DNA of 64,000 bases. It comes from Anaerolineales bacterium UBA5797 (GTDB taxonomy: Bacteria > Chloroflexota > Anaerolineae > Anaerolineales > Villigracilaceae). A program made the position numbers and the translations under genes. Below the pieces are notes generated by a model. The model was given only the letters and a program-made list of their open reading frames with translations, made no database searches and was not told the DNA's origin. Of this stretch, positions 8,329-17,071 are shown piece by piece; the stretch's first letter is position 1, and each line of letters begins with the position of its first letter. The stretch covers positions 69,319-133,318 of the forward strand of contig DIDP01000006.1 in NCBI GenBank assembly GCA_002418205.1, read 5' to 3'.

Positions 8329-9167
8329 ACGTTACACAGGAATCACCCCAGACCGGGAATCCACCCGAAGAGAGATCCATTAATCCGTTTCTTGCCTCCC
8401 TCTGGGCGGAAACACTGAAGATACGCCGCTCCAGGGTGCCACTCTTCACCGCCATTGGCTTTTCACTTATGCCTCTCGCAGGCGGACTCTTCATGATTAT
8501 TTTGAAAGATCCCGAGGCGGCGCGTTCCATGGGACTGATCAGCGCCAAGGCGCAACTCATGGTCGGCGTTGCAGATTGGCCCGCTTATTTCAATTTCATG
8601 TCTCAAGCTGTTGCGGCAGGTGGGTTGATCCTGTTTTCCATCGTTACAACCTGGGTTTTCGGTCGCGAGTTCTCCGACCATACTGCCAAGGAAATGCTGG
8701 CTCTGCCGACCTCACGCGAGGCGATCGTCACGGCAAAATTCATCGTTACCAGCGTATGGGCGATGGCTGTAACGTTACTCATCTTCGGATTGAGCCTCGC
8801 GGTGGGTACGCTGATCGTCCTCCCGGGATGGTCGACGGTGCTGCTTCGCTCCGCGTTTGTGGGCATCTTGGGATGCGCGTTCTTCACCCTCGGACTGATC
8901 CCCTTCGTGGCGCTGCTCGCCAGTATCGGACGCGGATACCTGCCACCTTTCGGGTGGACGATTCTCACGATGGTGCTGGCACAATTCGCAGCCATCCTGG
9001 GTTGGGGCGATTGGTTCCCTTGGGCAATCCCCGGGTTGTTCAGTGGCGTGGCGGGTCCACGCGCTGAAGCGCTGGGAACACACAGTTACGTTCTTCTGCT
9101 TCTCACCAGTATCGCTGGTTTTGCCGCGACGTATTATTGGTGGCGCAGCGCAGACCAGACGCGATAG
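8325..9167 (+). CDS. ABC-2 type permease
   Basis: A 280-residue membrane protein with about six helices, beginning near RRSRVPLFTAIGFSLMPLAGG, the partner of the ATPase just upstream. It starts with GTG inside the ATPase stop (GTGA overlap). The motif GREFSDHTAKEMLALPTSR is typical of ABC-2 permeases of the BcrB/NatB group. The pair forms an exporter. An unusual run of heptamer repeats follows the stop codon. Confidence 0.88.
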   Translation: MNVTQESPQTGNPPEERSINPFLASLWAETLKIRRSRVPLFTAIGFSLMPLAGGLFMIILKDPEAARSMGLISAKAQLMVGVADWPAYFNFMSQAVAAGGLILFSIVTTWVFGREFSDHTAKEMLALPTSREAIVTAKFIVTSVWAMAVTLLIFGLSLAVGTLIVLPGWSTVLLRSAFVGILGCAFFTLGLIPFVALLASIGRGYLPPFGWTILTMVLAQFAAILGWGDWFPWAIPGLFSGVAGPRAEALGTHSYVLLLLTSIAGFAATYYWWRSADQTR

Positions 9168-9186
9168 CGCGAGTGCATCGCGCCTA

Positions 9187-9214
9187 CTTTCATCCTTCAT
9201 CTTTCATCCTTTCT
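9187..9214. repeat. Heptanucleotide tandem repeat
   Basis: Four heptamers in perfect register: CTTTCAT, CCTTCAT, CTTTCAT, CCTTTCT. They fill almost the whole gap between the ABC permease and the chromate transporter and end five bases before its ATG at 9219. Three other period-7 tracts in the window have related make-up (39329, 43136, 49553). Confidence 0.8.
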
Positions 9215-9218
9215 CTGC

Positions 9219-10340
9219 ATGTCCCCCACCGCTGAAGTCGCCGCCCTATTCCTCAGACTTGGCTTCACTGCCTTTGGTGGTCCTGCCGCGCACATTGCGA
9301 TCATGCACGATGAGGTTGTCAAACGCCGCAAGTGGCTGACCGACGAAGAATTTCTCGATCTGCTCGGCGCGACCAACCTGATCCCTGGTCCCAACTCGAC
9401 CGAAATGGCGATCCACATCGGCTTCCGGCGCGCCGGCTGGCTTGGATTGATCGCAGGGGGCGTTTGCTTTATCGCTCCTGCCATGTTGATCGTGCTGGGA
9501 CTTTCATGGCTGTACACCCGCTACGGGACAACCCCGCAAATCGAATGGCTGTTATACGGGGTCAAGCCTGTTGTCATTGCCATCATCGCGCAAGCCTTGT
9601 GGACGCTCGGAAACAAGGCACTCAAAAATCGCCTTCTGATGGTTCTCGGCATTACAGTCTTTGTCCTATACTTTCTCCGGGTCAATGAGATACTTTTGCT
9701 TGTTGCGGGTGGACTGGTCTTCATGCTCATGAAAAACATCCGGCGCATCGGAAATATGCATCCATTGATCCTGCTTCCCATCAGCGGACTGACGCTGCCT
9801 CAACTTGCAACCACATTCAGCCTCCCGGTTTTATTCCTTACACTCCTGAAGATCGGTTCGGTCCTTTACGGAAGCGGCTATGTCCTGCTCGCCTTCCTCC
9901 GCAATGACTTCGTCCTTCGCCTGGGCTGGCTGACCGACCAGCAGCTCATCGACGCCATCGCCATCGGACAGGTCACACCTGGCCCGGTCTTTACCACGGC
10001 GACATTCATTGGCTACCTCCTCGGCGGCACATCCGGCGCGCTGCTTGCCACGCTCGGCATCTTCCTGCCGTCGTTCATCTTTGTTGCGATCTCGAATCCG
10101 CTCATCCCGCGCATTCGCAACTCGACCTGGTTCGGCAGCCTGCTGGACGGGGTCAACGCCGCGTCGCTCGGACTGATGGGGGCTGTCACCGTTCAACTCG
10201 CCTCGGCGTCACTGATAGACGTCTTCACGATCGCCATCGCGATCCTTGCGTTGCTTTTGCTGTTTCGCTACAAGGTCAATTCCACGTGGCTGATCGCAGG
10301 CGGAGCCGCAGCCGGTTATTTCATCTCGTCCATCCGTTAG
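9219..10340 (+). CDS. chrA: Chromate transporter, CHR family (two-domain form)
   Basis: A 373-residue membrane protein made of two related halves. The first has LGFTAFGGPAAHIAIM, then NLIPGPNSTEMA. The second, with about 180 residues offset, has IGSVLYGSGYVLLAFL and VTPGPVFTTATFIGYL. These GFG-P and PGP motifs are the hallmark of the CHR family. Two-domain members export chromate by proton or sulfate exchange, lowering chromate toxicity. No ribosome site is seen, the start being preceded by pyrimidine heptamers. The physiological substrate could also be another oxyanion. Confidence 0.9.
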   Translation: MSPTAEVAALFLRLGFTAFGGPAAHIAIMHDEVVKRRKWLTDEEFLDLLGATNLIPGPNSTEMAIHIGFRRAGWLGLIAGGVCFIAPAMLIVLGLSWLYTRYGTTPQIEWLLYGVKPVVIAIIAQALWTLGNKALKNRLLMVLGITVFVLYFLRVNEILLLVAGGLVFMLMKNIRRIGNMHPLILLPISGLTLPQLATTFSLPVLFLTLLKIGSVLYGSGYVLLAFLRNDFVLRLGWLTDQQLIDAIAIGQVTPGPVFTTATFIGYLLGGTSGALLATLGIFLPSFIFVAISNPLIPRIRNSTWFGSLLDGVNAASLGLMGAVTVQLASASLIDVFTIAIAILALLLLFRYKVNSTWLIAGGAAAGYFISSIR

Positions 10341-10382
10341 AATCAGGAACATGATCCCTATCAATGCAAGGAGGAGATTTTT

Positions 10383-11159
10383 ATGAGCGACCCCATTCTC
10401 ACCCAACAGCACGGAAATATTCTGGAGATCACACTCAACCGTCCGGAAGCCTACAACGCCTTGAACCTGGATATGATGAAAATGCTTGGCGAGACTCTTG
10501 CCTCCGCCGCAACGGACAACTCCATCAAGGGCATCCTGTTAACCGGAAAAGGGAAGGCGTTCTGCGCGGGCGGCGATTTGAAGTGGGTCAGCGAGCAAAC
10601 GGAGGAACCAGGTTCCGCTTTTTACAGACTCGCCCCCATGTTCCACCTTGCCATAACCGAGATGAGAAGGATGGGGAAACCGATCGTTGCCGCCATCAAT
10701 GGAGTCGCGGCGGGTGGAGGCTTTTCGCTCGCGCTGGCATGTGACTTCCGCGTCATGGGACACTCCGCAATTCTGCTTCAGGCGTACACATCCAACGGCT
10801 TAAGCATGGACGGCGGCGGGACGTTCGCACTGCCGCGCCTCGTTGGATTGGCGCGCGCACTGGAGATCATGGCGTTCGATGAGCCGATCCCGGCGGCACG
10901 GGCTTTGGAATGGGGATTGGTCACGAAAACGGTGCCAGATTCGGAGGTCCGGAGTGAGGCGCTTTCCATGCTCGTGACTCTGTCAAAGACCGCGCTGCAT
11001 TCGTTCGCATGGTCCAAGAAATTGTTGACCGAGTCCTTCAACAACACCCTGGAGACGCAACTGGAACTGGAACGGCAGGGCATCAGCGAGTGTGCCGGGC
11101 ATCCGAACGGACGGGAAGGCATTCGGGCGTTCGTCGAAAAACGCAAACCCAAATTTTAG
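10383..11159 (+). CDS. Enoyl-CoA hydratase/isomerase (crotonase family)
   Basis: A 258-residue crotonase-fold enzyme. The oxyanion loops are AFCAGGDLKWV and AAGGGFSLALACDFR, the usual CoA-thioester binding sites. The catalytic glutamates of classical hydratases are not clearly present (the second loop reads DGGGTFALPR), so an isomerase or other crotonase reaction is possible. An AAGGAGGAG ribosome site precedes the ATG. A thioesterase gene follows 10 bases later, suggesting they act on the same acyl-CoA. Confidence 0.88.
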   Translation: MSDPILTQQHGNILEITLNRPEAYNALNLDMMKMLGETLASAATDNSIKGILLTGKGKAFCAGGDLKWVSEQTEEPGSAFYRLAPMFHLAITEMRRMGKPIVAAINGVAAGGGFSLALACDFRVMGHSAILLQAYTSNGLSMDGGGTFALPRLVGLARALEIMAFDEPIPAARALEWGLVTKTVPDSEVRSEALSMLVTLSKTALHSFAWSKKLLTESFNNTLETQLELERQGISECAGHPNGREGIRAFVEKRKPKF

Positions 11160-11169
11160 AGAGGCACAC

Positions 11170-11595
11170 ATGATCGATCCAAATCGTGTCTATACCCGTT
11201 CATTCAAGATTTCCCACAGCGCCATCGACGAAAACGGACATGTCAACAACGTGGTCTACGTCCAATGGATGCAGGATATCGCGGTGGAACATTACGCCTC
11301 CATCGGCGGCATCGAAGCGCAGGGACCCGATGCAACATGGGTGATTCGAAGGCATGGGATCGAATATTTCCTGCCCGCGTTCGAAGGCGAGGAGATCGAA
11401 ATTCGCACATGGGTGGAGAACGTCCGCCGCGTCCGCTCGCTGCGTAAATATGAGTTCGTCCGCAAATCGGACGGCAGGGTGTTGGTCAAAGGCGAAACGG
11501 ATTGGGTGTTCGTGGATGTAAAAACGGGCCTGCCGCGCGCCGTCCCGAAGGATGTGATCGATATATTCTCCCTGCCCGCAAACAGAACAGAATAG
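11170..11595 (+). CDS. Acyl-CoA thioesterase (4HBT hot-dog fold)
   Basis: A 141-residue single hot-dog domain. The active-site segment IDENGHVNNVVYVQWMQD (residues 19-36) carries the conserved Asp20 and the H-x-N-N-Y pattern of YbgC/4-hydroxybenzoyl-CoA thioesterases. The start at 11170 has GAGAGG just upstream. Longer upstream extensions would overlap the enoyl-CoA hydratase gene and lack family similarity. It hydrolyses an acyl-CoA to free acid and CoA, and the neighbouring crotonase gene suggests a shared fatty or aromatic acyl pathway. Confidence 0.87.
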   Translation: MIDPNRVYTRSFKISHSAIDENGHVNNVVYVQWMQDIAVEHYASIGGIEAQGPDATWVIRRHGIEYFLPAFEGEEIEIRTWVENVRRVRSLRKYEFVRKSDGRVLVKGETDWVFVDVKTGLPRAVPKDVIDIFSLPANRTE

Positions 11596-11621
11596 ATCTT
11601 ATAGTTACAGGAATCCCAACC

Positions 11622-12857
11622 ATGCAGACAGACCAACGCAATCCAGTCCCACTTTTTTCGCTGTTCATCGCCAATGCCATTTCGCTGGTCGGCAATGTCT
11701 TCACGATGATCGCCATCCCGTGGTTCGTGCTTCAAACCACGGGCAGCGCCACGCAGACGGGCATCACCGGTTTCTTCACCGTCCTGCCGGTGGTGCTCGC
11801 CGGCTTTTTCGGCGGCACGCTCATCGACCGGCTCGGCTACAAACCCACGAGCATCATTTCAGATCTCGCAAGCGGGATCACAACCGCCATGGTCCCGCTT
11901 CTCTATTTCACCATCGGTCTGGAATTCTGGCAGTTGATGGTGCTTGTCTTCCTCGGCGCGCTGCTGGATGCGCCCGGCAGCACAGCCCGCGCCGCGCTGC
12001 TCCCCGAACTTGCCGAACAGGCGGGCATGCCGATCGAACGCGTTACCTCGCTGACGCATGTGATCGAGCGAAGCGCGCGCCTCGTCGGCGCGCCGCTGGC
12101 GGGATTCCTGATCGGCATCATCGGCACGGCAAACGTCCTGTGGCTGGACGCGGCTTCGTTTTTCATTTCGGCTGGCATCATCTGGATCTTCATCCCGGCG
12201 CTCAGGATACAGAAGCAGGCGGAGTCGGGGAAATATTTCGAGGAACTCAGGGACGGATTGCGCTTCATCGCGCACGACCGGTTGATCCTGTCCATTGTGG
12301 TCATGATCATGCTGACAAATTTCCTCGACGCGATCTTCGGCGGCGTTCTCCAACCTGTGTACGTCAAGGAGGTGTACGGCAGCGCCCTGAACCTGGGCCT
12401 GCTGATCGCCGCCAACGGAGGCGGAGCCGTCATCGGCGGATTGATCTTTGCCGCGATCGGTCACCGCCTGCCGAGACATGCCACGTTCGTCGGCGCGTTC
12501 GTGTTCGCCGGATTCCGGTTCTGGGTATATGCGATGTACCCGCCGGTTTGGGTGCTGATCGTGGTCACTTTGATCACCAGCCTGGGCGCGGGACCGTTGA
12601 ACCCCATCATCGGCGCCATCGAGTTCGAGCGCATTCCCCCTCACATGCGCGGACGCGTCTTCGGCGCGATCACTGCCGGCGCGTGGATCGCCATGCCGCT
12701 GGGCATGTTGTTGGGCGGAGTGCTCACAGAGACTCTGGGGACCTTTATCATGATGATCGGTCTGGCGACCACCTACCTTGTCACCACCCTGAGCATGGCG
12801 TTCATCCCTGCCATGAAAGAGATGAATCGGAAACCTCAAGCCAGCAATGTATCGTAA
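11622..12857 (+). CDS. MFS transporter (EntS/MFS_3-like exporter)
   Basis: A 411-residue protein with about 12 membrane helices. It begins LFSLFIANAISLVGNVFTM and has the MFS loop signature GGTLIDRLGYKPTSI between helices 2 and 3. It resembles EntS-type exporters of siderophores or drugs. The ATG at 11622 was chosen because upstream codons belong to the thioesterase region. A TATAGT box at about 11600 could serve it. Its 3' end overlaps the convergent glycosyltransferase by 22 bases. Confidence 0.85.
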   Translation: MQTDQRNPVPLFSLFIANAISLVGNVFTMIAIPWFVLQTTGSATQTGITGFFTVLPVVLAGFFGGTLIDRLGYKPTSIISDLASGITTAMVPLLYFTIGLEFWQLMVLVFLGALLDAPGSTARAALLPELAEQAGMPIERVTSLTHVIERSARLVGAPLAGFLIGIIGTANVLWLDAASFFISAGIIWIFIPALRIQKQAESGKYFEELRDGLRFIAHDRLILSIVVMIMLTNFLDAIFGGVLQPVYVKEVYGSALNLGLLIAANGGGAVIGGLIFAAIGHRLPRHATFVGAFVFAGFRFWVYAMYPPVWVLIVVTLITSLGAGPLNPIIGAIEFERIPPHMRGRVFGAITAGAWIAMPLGMLLGGVLTETLGTFIMMIGLATTYLVTTLSMAFIPAMKEMNRKPQASNVS

Positions 12858-13999
12858 ACCCTGACCAGCTTCTTCTGGGCTTCGTGCCAGGTGAACTTCG
12901 TCAAGGCGCGCTCGGTGGCGGATTCTGCCAGACGTTTCGATAACTCGAAATCGTTCAGCAATGTCAGCACCTGACGCGCCAGGTCATCGGGATCGTTCGG
13001 GGAGAAGAGCAGCGCATCCACATCCTCGCGGACAAGTTCACGCACGATCGGCATGTTCGAAGCGATCAGCGGACGGGACGAAGCCATATATTCCAGCACC
13101 TTGATCGGGCAGGCGCCCTGCGTCACATTGCGGTCGTTCAACCCAAGCGGCGCGATGCAAATATCCGCGCCCGCGATCAAGCCGGGGACCTCGTGATGAG
13201 GCACGGCAGGCTGAATTGTCACATGTGCTTCGATGCCCGATTTTCGAATTTGCTTCGCGAGTAATTTTCGCTGACGCGAACGTCCGCGCCCCACGATGTG
13301 GAGTCGAACGGTTTGCTGTTCGAGGATTTTGGGTAACGCCTTGACAACCACTTCCAATCCCTGCCAGTCGGCGAGCGTGCCGATGTAAAGCAGGATTGAC
13401 TCACGTCCCTCCCGGGATCGCAGAGGAGAGGGAGAAAAATCCGAGGGGCTGACTCCGTTTGGGATGACGGTGACAGTTTTACGGTCCAGACCGAGCGAGG
13501 CGATGTAATCCCGCGTCACGTTCGAGGGACAGATGACCGCGTCAGACAGATGCAGGGTCGCGATCTCCTGTTCCTTGATCTTTGACAGCAGATTCAAATC
13601 GATGCCGGGGTAATGGTATTTGAGTTCGATGGAAGGCAGCCCGTTCACCTCGAAGAGCGCCTTGTACCCGAAGCGGTTCTTATTCTGCGCGATGGCGAGC
13701 CCATCCCAGATGTTGCGGAAGTGGACGACATCATAATCCGGGTGGAGGGCGAGATGACTTTGAACCGCCCGGCCGAAATGCGCGGCGCGCGCCAAAAAAT
13801 TTTGCGCAAGATCCTGAGGGATCCGTGTGACGCGCGCGCCTTCGATGGTGTCCTGATCCGGCAGCAAGCCATCGTTGGGTGTCAAGAGATGTACGTCAAA
13901 TTGGCTATTGACCAGACCGCGAATGTTATGCAAAATATGCGTGGATGCCCCCTTCGGGCTTGGTACGATATCGAACGCCGTGTAGAGAACCCTTTTCAT
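12836..13999 (-). CDS. Glycosyltransferase family 4
   Basis: A 387-residue GT-B enzyme. N-terminal MKRVLYTAFDIVPSPKGAS gives the acceptor-side glycine loop. The donor domain shows LLYIGTLADWQGLEVVV, LHIVGRGRSRQ and CPIKVLEYMASSRPLIAS followed by VREL, the family's acidic pair. It is likely an envelope or extracellular polysaccharide enzyme. A TATAAT box ends 7 bases before the ATG, so the transcript is probably leaderless. The 3' end overlaps the MFS gene by 22 bases on the opposite strand. Confidence 0.9.
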   Translation of the reverse strand: MKRVLYTAFDIVPSPKGASTHILHNIRGLVNSQFDVHLLTPNDGLLPDQDTIEGARVTRIPQDLAQNFLARAAHFGRAVQSHLALHPDYDVVHFRNIWDGLAIAQNKNRFGYKALFEVNGLPSIELKYHYPGIDLNLLSKIKEQEIATLHLSDAVICPSNVTRDYIASLGLDRKTVTVIPNGVSPSDFSPSPLRSREGRESILLYIGTLADWQGLEVVVKALPKILEQQTVRLHIVGRGRSRQRKLLAKQIRKSGIEAHVTIQPAVPHHEVPGLIAGADICIAPLGLNDRNVTQGACPIKVLEYMASSRPLIASNMPIVRELVREDVDALLFSPNDPDDLARQVLTLLNDFELSKRLAESATERALTKFTWHEAQKKLVRVYDTLLA

Positions 14000-14006
14000 T
14001 ATAGGA

Positions 14007-14012
14007 ATTATA
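14007..14012 (-). promoter_or_regulatory. -10 box (TATAAT) for leaderless glycosyltransferase transcript
   Basis: TATAAT on the minus strand followed by 7 bases and then the ATG at 13999. No ribosome site is present. The box lies in the 30-base gap between two divergent genes. A matching -35 box is not evident. Confidence 0.55.
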
Positions 14013-14029
14013 AACTCGGAGCAAACAAC

Positions 14030-14977
14030 ATGGATGCATTAATTTGCGGGTTTATCGTCATAGCCGTACTCTCGATCATGCTGTTCTTTTACCTGTTGAA
14101 TACCGCTCGTAAAAAGACCGCGCCGCCGACAACCGTCACCGGCAAAAAGGAGTTTCAGCCGGTTTACGTGTCGCTTGCGGACAAACCGGATTCCATCATC
14201 AACGGGATGAACCGGTTCGTGGCGGAGGTCCAGCGGACGGAATCTGCCGGGGACAAATGGCGCTGGATCCCCATGCTCATTTTTTTGGGAGGCCTGGGGC
14301 TGATGGCAGTGGATGGAGTCCTGCTCCTGTTCGGTTACGCCTCCTTCGTGTTCATCTCCGGCGGTGCCCTGCTCTGGATCGCGGCATTGGTCATGGCGCG
14401 CAATCTGCGTAAAAGCGATTCGAAGGATTTTTCGCCGAGATATTCGGATGTGAAAAAGATCCTTTACACCCTGCGCGACGACCTGAAACCCGGCGGCACA
14501 TTCAACGGGCATCTCGATCTCACGGGCACGATGCTGAAAACAAAAGTGGCGCGCGAAACCAAGGACACGCGCGACCGCGTTACCGAACATTTCCGGGATG
14601 AGTGGCTGGCGCTGAAAGCCAAACTGTACGACGGAAACATCCTGCGCGTATCGGCGATCCAGAAATCCAAAAAGCGCAAATCGTACTGGAAGCGCAGCAG
14701 CATCAGCGGCAAGATGAAGATGAAACCGGAAAAATTCAAGGGCAGCGAACAATATCTCAAGGTGCGCATTGCCGTAAACCCGGAAGTGTACACGATCAAA
14801 TCCAATCCGAATTTCAGGCAGGGCGCCAGCGTGGGCAAGTATACGGTTGCGCAGTTGAACACCGAAGGCGGCATCATCGACGTTGTGGCAAATTCGCCGT
14901 TCGAGGAAGTCGAGTCGGACCATATCCTTGGCTTTCTACAATCCACCTACTCGTTGTTACAAAGAAAGGCTTCCTAA
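14030..14977 (+). CDS. Membrane protein of unknown function, 315 aa
   Basis: I do not recognise the family. An N-terminal helix (about 2-22, ICGFIVIAVLSIMLFFYLL), then two more helices near residues 85-130 (MLIFLGGLGLMAVDGVLLL and FVFISGGALLWIAALVM), are followed by about 180 soluble basic residues. This C-terminal part contains lysine clusters (KSKKRKS) and a strand-rich tail. It could be a scaffold or sensor. The stop codon abuts the ATG of the next gene (14978) with no gap, so the two are almost certainly one operon and probably one membrane complex. The start has CGGAG upstream. Confidence 0.75.
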   Translation: MDALICGFIVIAVLSIMLFFYLLNTARKKTAPPTTVTGKKEFQPVYVSLADKPDSIINGMNRFVAEVQRTESAGDKWRWIPMLIFLGGLGLMAVDGVLLLFGYASFVFISGGALLWIAALVMARNLRKSDSKDFSPRYSDVKKILYTLRDDLKPGGTFNGHLDLTGTMLKTKVARETKDTRDRVTEHFRDEWLALKAKLYDGNILRVSAIQKSKKRKSYWKRSSISGKMKMKPEKFKGSEQYLKVRIAVNPEVYTIKSNPNFRQGASVGKYTVAQLNTEGGIIDVVANSPFEEVESDHILGFLQSTYSLLQRKAS

Positions 14978-16537
14978 ATGAGTCGTAAAATCATTCCCTT
15001 CATCGTCGCGGGTGTTTTGATCTGTCTGGTGATGGCTGTCTCGGGCGTGTTCGCGTTCAGCGGCGCAGTGACCGCGGAAAAATTCGGCAGCACCGTCGCG
15101 TGGTCGCGCCCTTATTCCAACGCCGAAAGCATGAAGGTCATCGACCTGACCGGCGACGGAAAGGATGATCTGTTCATCCAATCTCCGGACAACCTCACAG
15201 TGCTGGATGAAACCGGAGAGCCGATCTTCGGCTTCGGTTACAACCGCATGAAGACCACGCTCGGTGATGTGAACGGCGACAACGTCGAAGACATCATTGT
15301 GTACTACATTGGCACCGGCATGTCGGTGGATGTGATCGAGAAAGGGACTCCGCAAACCATCGCCCAGACGTTGGACATCGGAATCCCGGCGCGTGATGCG
15401 CTCATCCGCTTCACCTCCGGACCTCAGATCCTGCTCGGCGATTCGAGCGGCAGTCTCCTCGCCCTCAGCCCCGATGGCCAGGTCCTCTGGGAGTACGATC
15501 TTGGAAGCGAAGAAGTGCGCGGCATGGACGATGCCCGCATCAACGGTCAAATGCATGCCGCGGTTGCAACCCATGACGGCGCCATCGCGGTATTCGATGA
15601 CAGCGGGAATCCCGTCTGGCGCGGCAGCCAGGAGCAACTCCGCCGGATGCGCGCCTTCGACCTGAACGGCGATGGCACCAGCGAGATCATCACCGGCGGG
15701 GAATACGGCGCGTTCAAAATATATGACGCCGCAAATGGGAACATCCTGTTTGAAAAATCCCTCGGGCAGGCGGTCAGCGAAGTGCGTGAAGTGGAGCTGA
15801 ACGGCGACCCATCCTCGCGCGAGATCGTGGTCGGCGGCAAGGATGGAGGCGTTTGGGCATACTCCTTCGATGGCACAACCGCCAGTCAGATGTGGTCCGG
15901 CTCGATGTCCGACAAGGTCACCGAGATCGCGGGCATCGATGTGGACGATGACGGGACGGAAGAAGCCGTGATCGGCGATGACAATGGCAAAGTGGCGATC
16001 TTCACCGGAAACGGCGCGCGCAACAATCTGCCGGACCGCACGAGCGGCATCGCCCGCGTGGATGTCGGCAAACTGGGCAATGACCGTTACGTGGTGGTCG
16101 CCGACCTGAACGAGATCCAGGTCAACAAAGTCAACTTCAGTTCACTGCCCGGATTCCAATACACGCCCCTGATCGTGGGGTTGATTGTCTCAGCCGTCAT
16201 TTTGGTTATTGCCGCGATCCTGGCTTCCATCCCGAAGAAGCCCGAAATGAAGGTTGCATTCCAGGATACGAGTCTCGAATCCCTGAACGCGCAGCGCCGC
16301 ATGTTGAAAGAGTCCATTGCCGATGTGGAGCGGCTGCGTAAATCCGGCGAGATGACCGGGGATGCCTATCTGGCGCGGCTCAAACGTCTGCGCGCCGATC
16401 TGGCGGATAATGAAGCCGCCTTCAAGAAACAGGGCTATCCCATCAAAGTGGAGACGATCCAATGCCCGAACTGTGGCGGCACACTGGAATTGGGCATGGA
16501 TAAATGCGAATACTGCGGACAGGTGCTGTTATCGTAA
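14978..16537 (+). CDS. Membrane-anchored FG-GAP repeat protein with cytosolic zinc ribbon
   Basis: A 519-residue protein. An N-terminal signal-anchor (IPFIVAGVLICLVMAVSG) is followed by FG-GAP/propeller-type repeats with calcium-loop motifs: DLTGDGKDDLF, DVNGDNVEDII, DLNGDGTSEII, DVDDDGTEEAV. A second membrane helix lies near 395-420, then a charged coiled-coil segment and a C-terminal C4 zinc ribbon (Cys496, Cys499, Cys510, Cys513). The propeller should be outside and the coiled coil plus ribbon inside. This suggests an adhesion or sensing protein that signals inward with the 14030 product. Function is not established. A strong terminator follows. Confidence 0.82.
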   Translation: MSRKIIPFIVAGVLICLVMAVSGVFAFSGAVTAEKFGSTVAWSRPYSNAESMKVIDLTGDGKDDLFIQSPDNLTVLDETGEPIFGFGYNRMKTTLGDVNGDNVEDIIVYYIGTGMSVDVIEKGTPQTIAQTLDIGIPARDALIRFTSGPQILLGDSSGSLLALSPDGQVLWEYDLGSEEVRGMDDARINGQMHAAVATHDGAIAVFDDSGNPVWRGSQEQLRRMRAFDLNGDGTSEIITGGEYGAFKIYDAANGNILFEKSLGQAVSEVREVELNGDPSSREIVVGGKDGGVWAYSFDGTTASQMWSGSMSDKVTEIAGIDVDDDGTEEAVIGDDNGKVAIFTGNGARNNLPDRTSGIARVDVGKLGNDRYVVVADLNEIQVNKVNFSSLPGFQYTPLIVGLIVSAVILVIAAILASIPKKPEMKVAFQDTSLESLNAQRRMLKESIADVERLRKSGEMTGDAYLARLKRLRADLADNEAAFKKQGYPIKVETIQCPNCGGTLELGMDKCEYCGQVLLS

Positions 16538-16560
16538 AAGGGAAAACATCATAATAAAAA

Positions 16561-16596
16561 ACGAAAAACGCGCTCATCGTGGAGCGCGTTTTTCGT
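16561..16596. terminator. Bidirectional intrinsic terminator
   Basis: A perfect 15-base stem, ACGAAAAACGCGCTC (16561-16575) with GAGCGCGTTTTTCGT (16582-16596), and a 6-base loop. T-runs lie on both strands, so it can end transcription from the propeller gene on the left and from the lipoprotein gene on the right. Confidence 0.9.
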
Positions 16597-16610
16597 TTGA
16601 TGCAAATTGA

Positions 16611-17024
16611 CTATCGTACTTCGAATTGAAGCGTCTGGACCAGACTGTCGTTCAGATAGAGATCGATCTTGTACGTCCCGACGGGCCAGGCATCCATCGA
16701 GCGATCAAGGCTGAAATAGTAGGTGTCATCACTGCCCGTGATCTGCGCCGAGTCGATCTCCGAATTGGATTCATATCCTTCGGCAGAGACCAGCGTCCAC
16801 ACACCTTTGACGACCGTGTCATCCGGGGCGTTGTTCAGGTCGAAGAAACAATAGAAGGACGGGTCACTGGTGGCGTAAACGGTGGTTGTCGCGGAATCGG
16901 ACTCGTCGGCAGCCATGTGCGCGTTGGTGATGTTGGCGGTGGAGGCGCTGAACCCGCAGGCAACGGACGCAAGGACAAGCACAAAAACAAACAGGGCGAA
17001 CGGAAATAATTTTTTGACTTTCAC
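16611..17024 (-). CDS. Predicted secreted lipoprotein, 137 aa
   Basis: A small exported protein of unknown role. Residues 1-23 form a lysine-led signal with a hydrophobic core (LFPFALFVFVLVLASVAC), ending at a Cys that could be lipidated although the position -3 residue is Ser rather than the usual Leu. The remainder is acidic and strand-rich with YFSLD and YKIDLYLNDSL, an Ig-like look. A GTG start at 17024 was chosen because AAAGGAGA lies 6 bases upstream on the minus strand. A longer reading would lack this site. Confidence 0.72.
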   Translation of the reverse strand: MKVKKLFPFALFVFVLVLASVACGFSASTANITNAHMAADESDSATTTVYATSDPSFYCFFDLNNAPDDTVVKGVWTLVSAEGYESNSEIDSAQITGSDDTYYFSLDRSMDAWPVGTYKIDLYLNDSLVQTLQFEVR

Positions 17025-17071
17025 GGCATTCTCCTTTAGGAAATCTGGATCGAACGAAGCGGGATTATACA

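Noticed and set aside
11720..12943. Open frame of 407 codons overlapping the MFS gene, and a 326-codon frame opposite it
   Set aside because: Both are Arg/His/Asp-rich shadows of a clear 12-helix transporter and lack hydrophobic segments or motifs of their own.
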